Part shown: in pieces, positions 1-5,342 of the stretch
How positions within the stretch are numbered: position 1 is the stretch's first letter
How the letters are laid out: each line of letters opens with the position of its first letter
Assembly (NCBI GenBank): GCA_017882935.1
Contig: JADGOP010000084.1
Coordinates: 1-8,170 of the forward strand
Origin: Actinomycetota bacterium
GTDB lineage: Bacteria; Actinomycetota; Acidimicrobiia; Acidimicrobiales; Iamiaceae
DNA: 8,170 bases
Direction of reading: 5' to 3'
Made by a program: the position numbers and the translations under genes
Notes under the pieces: generated by a model
What the model was told of the DNA's origin: nothing
Database searches by the model: none
What the model saw: only the letters and a program-made list of their open reading frames with translations

Positions 1-1968
1 GCCGAACTCGAGGACCGCCCCGTCACGGGAACCGCTGTGCGGCTTGCCTTCTCGAGTCAGGACGGCGGCGTTGTCGAGGTCGAAACGACCCGGCCCGAGT
101 TGCTGCCGGCGTGCGTGGCGCTGGTGGTGCCGCCGGGCGACGAACGGTTCACGGAGCTGGTCGGCACCTCGGTGCGCACGCCGTTGTTCGAGGTGGCGGT
201 GCCGGTGCTGGGGCATACGCTCGCCGACCCCGACAAGGGCACCGGCATCGCCATGGTGTGCACCTTCGGCGACACCACCGACGTCACCTGGTGGCGCGAG
301 CTTCAGCTCGACACCCGCCCGATCCTCGACTGGAACGGCCGCATCCGGCCCGACGCGCCACACGGCATCGAGACCATCGACGGCCTCGCCGCCTACGCCA
401 GCCTCGCCGGTGCCACCGTCCACACCGCCCGCGAGCGCACCGTGCAGCTGCTGCGCGACACGGGCGACCTGCACGGCGACCCGAAGCCCATCCAGCACCC
501 GGTGAAGTTCTACGAGAAGGGCGACAAGCCGCTCGAGATCATCACCACCCGGCAGTGGTACATCCGCAACGGCGGACGCGACGCCGACCTGCGCGACACG
601 CTCGTGGCCCGGGGCAGCGAGCTGACGTGGCACCCCGACTACATGCGGCACCGCTACGAGTCGTGGGTCGAGGGCCTCAACGGCGACTGGCTCATCAGCC
701 GGCAGCGCTTCTTCGGTGTGCCCTTCCCCGTCTGGTACCGGCTCGACGACCAGGGTGAGCCCCTCTGGGACCAGCCCGTGGTGCCCGACGAGTCCGAGCT
801 CCCCATCGACCCCACCAGCCACACGCCCGCCGGGTTCGACGAGGCCCAGCGCGGCCAGCCGGGAGGCTTCATGGGCGACCCCGACATCATGGACACCTGG
901 GCCACGTCGTCGCTCACGCCCCAGATCGCCACCGGCTGGGAGCGCGACCCCGACCTGTTCGCCCGCACCTTCCCCATGGACCTGCGACCCCAGGGCCACG
1001 ACATCATCCGCACCTGGCTGTTCTCCACCGTCGTGCGCGCGCACTACGAGCACGGCACCGTGCCGTGGGGCAACGCCGCCCTGTCGGGCTGGATCCTCGA
1101 CCCCGACCGCAAGAAGATGTCGAAGTCGAAGGGCAACGTCGTCACCCCCGTCGCGCTGCTCGAGCAGTACGGCACCGACGCGGTCCGCTACTGGTCGGCC
1201 AGCGCCCGGCCCGGCACCGACACCGCCTTCGACGAGGGGCAGATGAAGATCGGGCGCCGGCTCGTCATCAAGCTGCTCAACGCCTCGCGCTTCGCCCTCA
1301 ACCTCGGCGCCACCGACCCCGACCCCTCGCTGGTCGCCGAACCGGTCGACCACGCCGTGCTCGACCGGTTGGCCCTGCTCGTGTCCGAGGCCACCACCGC
1401 GTTCGACGGCTACGACTACGCCCGCGCCCTCGAGCGCACCGAGACCTTCTTCTGGTCGTTCTGCGACGACTACCTCGAGCTGGTCAAGGCCCGCGCCTAC
1501 GGCGGCGATGCCTTCGCCGAGGCCGCCACCGTCTCCGCCCGGGCGGCCCTGGCCGTGGCGCTCGACGTGCTCCTGCGGCTGTTCGCGCCGTTCCTGCCCT
1601 TCGTCACCGAAGAGGTGTGGTCGTGGTGGCGGACCGGGTCGGTGCACCTGGCGCCGTGGCCCACGCCCGCCGACCTCGGCTCCGAGGAGCCCGGCGCCGA
1701 CCCGCTGGTGCTCACCATCGCCGTCGACGTCCTCACCGCGGTGCGCCGCGCCAAGTCCGACGCCAAGCAGTCGATGCGCGCGGCCGTCGAGCACGTCACC
1801 GTGCGCGACACCACGGCCCGCCTCACCGCCCTGGCCTCGGTCGAGGCCGACGTGCTCGCGGCCGGCAACGTCGCGAAGCTGGTCACCGAGTCGGTCACCG
1901 ACGGCGTGGAGCCCGGCGTCGAGGTACGCCTCATGCCCCTCGACACCGACGGTGGGCCCACGGCCTGA
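1..1968 (+). CDS. valS: Valyl-tRNA synthetase, 3' part (5' end outside window)
   Basis: This gene encodes the cytoplasmic class I enzyme that charges tRNA-Val with valine and hydrolyses mischarged Thr-tRNA. The frame is open from base 1, so the N-terminus with the HIGH motif lies upstream and 655 codons are visible. Counting codon 1 at base 1, the CP1 editing domain begins with TTRPELLPACVALV (T29 onward), a ValRS signature, followed by a DPDKGTG segment. Returning catalytic-domain motifs are WLISRQRFFGVPFPVWY near residues 230-246 and DTWATSSLTPQI from D298. The KMSKS loop is intact at residues 372-376 (bases 1114-1128) within DRKKMSKSKGNVV. The anticodon-binding helical domain fills about residues 425-575. 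The protein ends shortly after a small alpha/beta tail and shows no long charged coiled coil such as closes E. coli ValRS. This suggests the shorter, archaeal/Rickettsia-like type, which is an inference from remembered families. The GTG at base 37 is internal and is not the start. Identity is secure. Confidence 0.96.
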   Translation, partial: AELEDRPVTGTAVRLAFSSQDGGVVEVETTRPELLPACVALVVPPGDERFTELVGTSVRTPLFEVAVPVLGHTLADPDKGTGIAMVCTFGDTTDVTWWRELQLDTRPILDWNGRIRPDAPHGIETIDGLAAYASLAGATVHTARERTVQLLRDTGDLHGDPKPIQHPVKFYEKGDKPLEIITTRQWYIRNGGRDADLRDTLVARGSELTWHPDYMRHRYESWVEGLNGDWLISRQRFFGVPFPVWYRLDDQGEPLWDQPVVPDESELPIDPTSHTPAGFDEAQRGQPGGFMGDPDIMDTWATSSLTPQIATGWERDPDLFARTFPMDLRPQGHDIIRTWLFSTVVRAHYEHGTVPWGNAALSGWILDPDRKKMSKSKGNVVTPVALLEQYGTDAVRYWSASARPGTDTAFDEGQMKIGRRLVIKLLNASRFALNLGATDPDPSLVAEPVDHAVLDRLALLVSEATTAFDGYDYARALERTETFFWSFCDDYLELVKARAYGGDAFAEAATVSARAALAVALDVLLRLFAPFLPFVTEEVWSWWRTGSVHLAPWPTPADLGSEEPGADPLVLTIAVDVLTAVRRAKSDAKQSMRAAVEHVTVRDTTARLTALASVEADVLAAGNVAKLVTESVTDGVEPGVEVRLMPLDTDGGPTA

Positions 1969-1984
1969 CGGGCCGCAGGCGGAC

Positions 1985-2671
1985 ATGACGGGCACCGACC
2001 CGGGCGACGGGCCCGACCCGACGGACGGCCCCGAGGCCGACGGCCCCCGCGGGCGACCGCTCACCCACGCCGCCCGGGTGCTGGCCGGGGCTGCGCTGGC
2101 CGTCGCCGTCGTCGGCACCGTCGTCGGACTGGTCGCGCTCACCACCTCCGATCGGGCCACTCCCGACGACCGCGTCGCGTCGAAGGTGCCCGCCGTGCGG
2201 GGCACGGGCCCCCTCGACGCCGGCATGGCGATGGTGCAGGGCCGGACGGTCCCCCTCGGCGGCACCGGCACGTTCGAGCTCGCGCTCGACAACGTCGGCA
2301 CCACGCCCATCGTCGTGCGGCGGGTCGAGGTCGAGCGGCTCGACCCGCAGCTGCGCGTCGCGTCCATCCGGGGCCTCGCGCCACACCGGCCGGGCCGCCT
2401 GCAACCCATCGAGGGCTATGTGCTCCCACCGCAGGGCACCGTCCCCGACGACCAGACCGGCGGCATCCAGCTGCGCCTCACCATCGTGCGCCCGGGCGAC
2501 GCCGCGGCCATCGGCCTGCGCGTCACCTACGTCGGCGGGCGGGGCACGACCGAGCACACCGACGTGGTGTGGGACTCGTGGGCGCTGTGCACGCCGATCG
2601 TCGGCGACGGGCCGTGCGCCTCTGTGTCGATCGATGCGCTCCTCCGCCGCGCCGGCTCGCCGGTTCCGTGA
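1985..2671 (+). CDS. Single-pass membrane protein of unknown function, 228 aa
   Basis: I do not recognise this protein. The ATG at 1985 lies 16 bases after the valS stop, so co-transcription with valS is likely. The ribosome-binding sequence (a GCAGGCGG stretch just upstream) is weak. Residues 1-30 are acidic, rich in Pro, Gly and Asp, and probably disordered and cytoplasmic. A hydrophobic helix spans about residues 32-53 (AGAALAVAVVGTVVGLVAL). The remainder, about 60-228, would be outside. It looks like a beta-rich, immunoglobulin-like domain: alternating strands such as TFELALDNVGTTPIVVRRVEV and IQLRLTIVRPG surround Gly/Pro turns. Two cysteines, C202 and C211, flank a short VGDGP loop near the C-terminus and could form a disulfide. 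The open frame extends upstream into valS, but that part is a shadow of the valS frame. Start and membrane topology are fairly sure; function is unknown. Confidence 0.8.
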   Translation: MTGTDPGDGPDPTDGPEADGPRGRPLTHAARVLAGAALAVAVVGTVVGLVALTTSDRATPDDRVASKVPAVRGTGPLDAGMAMVQGRTVPLGGTGTFELALDNVGTTPIVVRRVEVERLDPQLRVASIRGLAPHRPGRLQPIEGYVLPPQGTVPDDQTGGIQLRLTIVRPGDAAAIGLRVTYVGGRGTTEHTDVVWDSWALCTPIVGDGPCASVSIDALLRRAGSPVP

Positions 2672-2675
2672 GGCC

Positions 2676-2703
2676 GGAGCCCGGAGCCCGGAGCCCGGAG
2701 CCG
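2676..2703. repeat. Four tandem copies of a 7-bp repeat in a convergent gap
   Basis: The heptamer GGAGCCC occurs three times in a row at 2676-2682, 2683-2689 and 2690-2696. A fourth copy, GGAGCCG, follows at 2697-2703. The array almost fills the 36 bases between the stop codon of the upstream membrane-protein gene (2669-2671) and the stop of the convergent FKBP gene (2708-2710). I see no strong simple hairpin in it, so a terminator role is not supported by structure. It may be a slippage-prone microsatellite. Confidence 0.85.
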
Positions 2704-2707
2704 AGGG

Positions 2708-3274
2708 TCAGGAGATCGACTCGAGCTCGATGACGTAGACGAGCGTCTCCCCGGGCCGCACGAGCTTGCGGTAGCCCACCTCGCCGTAGCCCATCCGCGG
2801 CGGGACCACCAGCTGGCGTTGCCCGCCGACCCGCATGCCGGGGATGCCCCGGATCCACCCCTCCATGAGCGGCGGCGCCAGGCGCGTGGCGTAGGGGAGG
2901 TTGCGGTCCCACGTGGTGACGAACTGCGTGCCCGTGGAGCACGCCACCCCCAGGTACTGCACGGTGATGGACTGGCCGGCGTGGACGGGGTCGCCGTGGC
3001 CCACCTTGAGGTCGGTGACCTGCAGCGTGCGGGGTGCGACCTCGGGGACCACCACCGTGGGCGCGCCGTGCATCGCGGGGGCACTGGCGGGGTGGCACTC
3101 CTTGCCGGGGCCCGCGCCCCGCAGCGCCGCCGAGGTGGTGGCCAGCTCCGAGGCGACCTGCGTCTTCGCCGACCCGCTGCTCGACGAGCAGGCGGCCAGG
3201 AGCAGCAACGGGACCACCAGGATGGTCACGCGTCGGGCACGACGCAGAGCCGTACCTCGCTCGGGAGCGAACAT
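2708..3274 (-). CDS. FKBP-type peptidyl-prolyl cis-trans isomerase, predicted lipoprotein
   Basis: This is an exported FKBP-fold prolyl isomerase of 188 residues, likely tethered to the outer face of the cytoplasmic membrane. The N-terminus has basic residues (RRARR, 11-15), a hydrophobic core and the lipobox LLAAC with the lipidated cysteine at C29, followed by a Ser-rich linker. The FKBP domain covers about residues 84-188. The landmarks are VQYLG (Y107), QFVTTWDRNLPY (F118-Y128), GWIRGIPGMRVGGQRQLVVPP (W140, the base of the pocket), GYG (Y163) and the final strand LVYVIEL. Aligned by eye with human FKBP12, the conserved active-site Asp37 is Val119 here and Phe99 is Tyr180, so catalysis may be weak and the role may be chaperone-like. 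Cysteines C60 and C112 could pair. The ATG at 3274 is preferred because it supplies the basic signal-peptide region and sits 6 bases after a -10 box. An in-frame GTG at codon 16 would lose the basic region. The gene points away from the MDR gene. Confidence 0.92.
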   Translation of the reverse strand: MFAPERGTALRRARRVTILVVPLLLLAACSSSSGSAKTQVASELATTSAALRGAGPGKECHPASAPAMHGAPTVVVPEVAPRTLQVTDLKVGHGDPVHAGQSITVQYLGVACSTGTQFVTTWDRNLPYATRLAPPLMEGWIRGIPGMRVGGQRQLVVPPRMGYGEVGYRKLVRPGETLVYVIELESIS

Positions 3275-3280
3275 TGGGGC

Positions 3281-3286
3281 ACCCTA
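3281..3286 (-). promoter_or_regulatory. Putative -10 box of a leaderless FKBP transcript
   Basis: On the minus strand the hexamer TAGGGT fits the actinobacterial TANNNT -10 pattern and is followed by exactly six bases (GCCCCA) and then the ATG at 3274. Transcription would therefore start at or next to the A of the start codon. No good Shine-Dalgarno sequence separates the box from the ATG, which fits leaderless initiation. I see no clear -35 match. Confidence 0.5.
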
Positions 3287-3332
3287 GTGGGCCGGGGCCG
3301 CGCCCGAGATCGGCTCCGTTCCGTCGCGCGAT

Positions 3333-3355
3333 CCTTCCGCTGCGGAGGGTAGGTT
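3333..3355 (+). promoter_or_regulatory. Candidate MDR-gene promoter with an imperfect palindrome
   Basis: The 121-base divergent region (3275-3395) between the FKBP and MDR genes holds TAGGTT at 3350-3355, a TANNNT-type -10 box. It would place the transcript start near 3362 and give a leader of about 34 bases. Directly before it lies CCTTCCGC-T-GCGGAGGG (3333-3349), an inverted repeat matching at 7 of 8 pairs, in the spacer where a repressor could sit. No -35 hexamer is convincing, so this is a moderate-to-weak call. Confidence 0.35.
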
Positions 3356-3395
3356 GCTCGCCCGGGGCATCGACGAAGACCGAGGTGGTATCGGA

Positions 3396-4388
3396 ATGCG
3401 CGTGATCGTGTGCGAGGAGGTCGGCTCCGTCGACGGCCTGCGGCTGGTCGAGCGCGAGGCGCCCGTGGCCGGGCCGGGCCACGTGGTCGTCGACGTGCAG
3501 GCCGCCGGCGTGAACTACGTCGACGCCCTCTTCGTGCAGGGTCGGTACCAGATCAAGCCGCCGGTCCCGTTCATCCCCGGCAGCGAGATCGCGGGCACCA
3601 TCGCCGCGGTCGGCGAGGGCGTCGACCGGGGCCTCGTGGGCCGGCGGGTCGTGAGCATGTGCGGGCTCGGGGGCTTCGCCGAACAGGTGGCCGTGCCCGT
3701 CGACGCCGCGGTGCCGATCCCCGACGCCCTCGACGTCGCCACCGCCGCGGCCTTCGTGCAGAGCTTCTGCACGGCCCGGTTCGCGCTGCGCGACCGCGGC
3801 CGGTTGCAGCCCGGCGAGCGTGTCCTCGTGCTCGGGGGTGGCGGCGGCATCGGCCTCGCCACCGTGGCGGTGGCGGTGGCCCACGGCGCGCGCGTCGCCA
3901 TCGCCGCGTCCACGCCCGACAAGCGCGCCGCGGCGCTCGCGTCGGGAGCCGAGCACGCCATCGACTCGAGCGGCGACCCGGACGAGGTCGCGGCACGGCT
4001 GAAGGCCGAGGCCCGCGCGTGGTCGGGCGGTGGCATCGACGTGGCCGTCGACCCGGTCGGCGGTCCCTTCGCCGAGGCCGCCCTGCGCTCGCTCACCTAC
4101 GACGGCCGGCTGCTGATCATCGGCTTCGCGTCGGGCCCCATCCCGCGCCTGCCCGCCAACCAGATCCTGCTGCGCAACCGTTCCGTCGTCGGCGTCGACT
4201 GGGGCGCGTGGGCGCTGTCGCACGCCGCCGAGCAACGGGAGCTGCTCGACGGGCTGCTCGACGACGTGGCGAAGGGCGTGCTCCGCCCGGTGGCCCCGCA
4301 CGTCCGGCCGTTGCCGGAGGCGGCGCAGGCCCTGCGCGACCTGCTCGACCGCAAGGTGCTGGGCAAGCTGGTGCTGACGCCCCACTGA
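3396..4388 (+). CDS. Zinc-free MDR oxidoreductase, NADPH:quinone reductase type
   Basis: This 330-residue protein belongs to the medium-chain dehydrogenase/reductase superfamily, the NAD(P)H-dependent quinone oxidoreductase/enoyl-reductase branch, and acts in the cytoplasm. The N-terminal GroES-like domain spans about residues 1-115 and includes AAGVNYVDALFVQGRY and the PGSEIAG segment. That segment has Ser where zinc alcohol dehydrogenases have the GHE histidine, and no structural-zinc cysteine cluster is present. The Rossmann domain begins at ERVLVLGGGGGIGLATVAVA, with the nucleotide-binding glycines at 147-153. The C-terminal part has the family's NQILLRNRSVVGVDWG block (255-270) and ends in GKLVLTP. 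The substrate cannot be told; quinones, 2-enoyl-CoA and acrylyl-type substrates occur in the family. The ATG at 3396 is chosen because GAGGTGG (3382-3388) lies 7 bases upstream. A TTG at 3354, in the same frame, lacks such a site. The gene converges on the next minus-strand gene with 9 bases between stops. Confidence 0.92.
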   Translation: MRVIVCEEVGSVDGLRLVEREAPVAGPGHVVVDVQAAGVNYVDALFVQGRYQIKPPVPFIPGSEIAGTIAAVGEGVDRGLVGRRVVSMCGLGGFAEQVAVPVDAAVPIPDALDVATAAAFVQSFCTARFALRDRGRLQPGERVLVLGGGGGIGLATVAVAVAHGARVAIAASTPDKRAAALASGAEHAIDSSGDPDEVAARLKAEARAWSGGGIDVAVDPVGGPFAEAALRSLTYDGRLLIIGFASGPIPRLPANQILLRNRSVVGVDWGAWALSHAAEQRELLDGLLDDVAKGVLRPVAPHVRPLPEAAQALRDLLDRKVLGKLVLTPH

Positions 4389-4402
4389 GCGCCGGCGTCA
4401 GC
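4373..4402. terminator. Putative bidirectional terminator across two convergent stops
   Basis: GCTGACGCC (4373-4381) and GGCGTCAGC (4394-4402) are perfect 9-bp inverted copies around a 12-base loop. The loop contains the MDR stop codon (4386-4388), and the right arm contains the stop of the minus-strand gene (4398-4400). The hairpin can form in both transcripts. There is no T-run on either side, as is common for terminators of GC-rich actinomycetes. The exact symmetry at a 9-base convergent junction supports the call. Confidence 0.6.
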
Positions 4403-5144
4403 GGATGGCGCCGAGGTGCACCACGTACCACTCGCCGCGCCACGGGATGAGCGAGCTGACCGGCAGGGACCGCTCGACCCCGCCGACGGTGTAGAGCAGC
4501 CGGCTCCCGTAGACCCGCCAGTACGAGCCCTTGTTGAACTCGACGCCGGGCGTGATCCACTGCGCCTGGCCCTCGGGCACGTCGAGGCGCTCGAACCTGG
4601 CACCGGCGGGCAGCGTGCCGAGCTGCTGGTGCAGCGCGTGGACGTCGGTGCGGAAGTTGGCCACCAGCCGGTTGTTCCAGTCGCCATCGGGGTCGCCGAC
4701 GTCCTTGACCTGGCGGTAGGCGGACTCGGGGAAGAAGAACGGCAGGGCGCGGTCGGGGTCGTCGTGGACCACCGCCTGCCACAGCGCGGCCGACCCGGCC
4801 GTGAACGCCGCCGTCGAGGTGGTGGGCTCGGTGTCGGTCTGCGGCAGCGCGCCCACGTCGACGGTGGTCGACGTCGGGGCGGGGGTGGTGGCCGGCGCGG
4901 ACCCGACGACCGTCGTGGTGGCCGAGGTGCCCGACGCGACGGGGGTGCCCGGCGTCGCGGTCGACTCGACCGACACCCCCGACGCCGTGGTGAGCGTTGT
5001 CGGGGCCACCCGTCGCGCCGACCACAGGACGGCCACCGCACACAGCGCGAACCCCGCGCAGAGCACCAGCGCCACGGCTCCCGACGAGGCCCCGGGCCGG
5101 CGGTCCCGACCGGGGGTCGGGCGGCCATGCCGTTCCTCGGTCAC
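4398..5144 (-). CDS. Membrane-anchored or secreted protein with Thr/Ser/Pro linker, unknown function
   Basis: I do not recognise the 248-residue product. A short cytoplasmic, Arg-rich N-terminus (1-20) is followed by a hydrophobic segment at about 21-42 (AVALVLCAGFALCAVAVLW). Next comes a low-complexity Thr/Ser/Pro/Ala linker from about 47 to 113 that would cross the cell wall and could be glycosylated. A compact C-terminal domain covers about 115-248. It begins with a helical LWQAVVHDDPDRALPFFFP stretch and contains conserved-looking aromatic and acidic residues (YRQVKDVGDPDGDWNNRL). It ends in a beta-rich part (QWITPGVEFNKGSYWRVYGSRLLYTV, PWRGEWYVVHLGAIR). The end resembles small extracellular alpha+beta folds, but no catalytic motif is visible. 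The start is the GTG at 5144, the first in the frame, 8 bases after a TANNNT box. No ribosome-binding site precedes it. It is transcribed divergently from the aldehyde dehydrogenase gene. Confidence 0.82.
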   Translation of the reverse strand: MTEERHGRPTPGRDRRPGASSGAVALVLCAGFALCAVAVLWSARRVAPTTLTTASGVSVESTATPGTPVASGTSATTTVVGSAPATTPAPTSTTVDVGALPQTDTEPTTSTAAFTAGSAALWQAVVHDDPDRALPFFFPESAYRQVKDVGDPDGDWNNRLVANFRTDVHALHQQLGTLPAGARFERLDVPEGQAQWITPGVEFNKGSYWRVYGSRLLYTVGGVERSLPVSSLIPWRGEWYVVHLGAIR

Positions 5145-5152
5145 AGGGGAGA

Positions 5153-5158
5153 ACGGTA
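5153..5158 (-). promoter_or_regulatory. Putative -10 box of a leaderless transcript for the linker protein
   Basis: Read on the minus strand, TACCGT fits TANNNT and lies 8 bases (TCTCCCCT) before the GTG at 5144. The start point would fall at or within a base or two of the start codon, and the intervening bases have no purine-rich ribosome-binding site. A matching -35 box is not evident. Confidence 0.42.
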
Positions 5159-5171
5159 CCCGCCCGGGGTG

Positions 5172-5203
5172 CGTGGTCCGTGCCGGGCGACCACCGGACC
5201 ACG
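5172..5203. repeat. Perfect 9-bp inverted repeat in the divergent promoter region
   Basis: CGTGGTCCG (5172-5180) and CGGACCACG (5195-5203) are exact inverted copies separated by 14 bases. The right arm overlaps a self-complementary CCACGTGG octamer at 5199-5206. The element lies 28-59 bases before the start of the minus-strand linker-protein gene and upstream of the aldehyde dehydrogenase promoter. It could be a two-site operator or a hairpin in a longer transcript. No regulator gene is present in the window. Confidence 0.55.
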
Positions 5204-5226
5204 TGGCCGGCGCATGCCCGGCGGGA

Positions 5227-5255
5227 TGGACCGGAGCGGAGCCGACGGTTACGGT
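5227..5255 (+). promoter_or_regulatory. Putative promoter of the aldehyde dehydrogenase gene
   Basis: TGGACC (5227-5232) resembles a -35 hexamer and is followed after 17 bases by TACGGT (5250-5255), a TANNNT -10 box. The start point would fall near 5262, giving a leader of about 80 bases. An ACGGTT direct repeat (5245-5250 and 5251-5256) overlaps the -10 box. The 17-base spacing supports the call, but both hexamers are only partial matches. Confidence 0.45.
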
Positions 5256-5263
5256 TCGCGCAC

Positions 5264-5278
5264 CCTACCGGCGGTAGG
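5264..5278. promoter_or_regulatory. Perfect 15-bp palindrome at the predicted transcript start (operator candidate)
   Basis: CCTACCG-G-CGGTAGG is symmetric at all seven pairs around a single central base. It begins about two bases downstream of the predicted start point of the aldehyde dehydrogenase transcript, a usual place for a repressor site. A one-base centre is too small for an RNA hairpin loop, so DNA binding by a dimeric regulator is the likelier use. The regulator is not in the window. Confidence 0.5.
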
Positions 5279-5327
5279 CGGCGGCGCCTCCGACCTGGAG
5301 CGTCGACCCGTACCGCCCCGTCCCGCC

Positions 5328-5333
5328 AAGGAG
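5328..5333 (+). promoter_or_regulatory. Ribosome-binding site fixing the aldehyde dehydrogenase start
   Basis: AAGGAG lies 9 bases before the GTG at 5343 and is the best Shine-Dalgarno match in the window. It favours this GTG over an in-frame ATG at 5226. Starting at 5226 would place the promoter and palindrome inside the coding region and add a Pro/Arg-rich tail unlike the family. Confidence 0.75.
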
Positions 5334-5342
5334 CCCGACCCC

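Noticed and set aside
1508..1984. Upstream part of the open frame of the membrane protein, overlapping valS
   Set aside because: It is a Pro/Ser/Arg-rich out-of-frame translation of valS. The ATG at 1985 directly precedes the signal-anchor architecture.
2651..2681. Possible hairpin joining the end of the membrane-protein gene to the heptamer repeats
   Set aside because: The pairing needs several bulges and is no better than expected for such GC-rich sequence.
2523..4385. 620-residue open frame on the minus strand across the FKBP and MDR genes
   Set aside because: It is a shadow of GC-rich codon use. It overlaps two well-supported genes in other frames and its product is His/Arg/Gly/Ala-rich low complexity.
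4416..5342. N-terminal extension of the aldehyde dehydrogenase frame, including an ATG at 5226
   Set aside because: Most of it is antisense to the linker-protein gene. The AAGGAG at 5328-5333, the promoter-like boxes and the family's N-terminus all favour GTG 5343.
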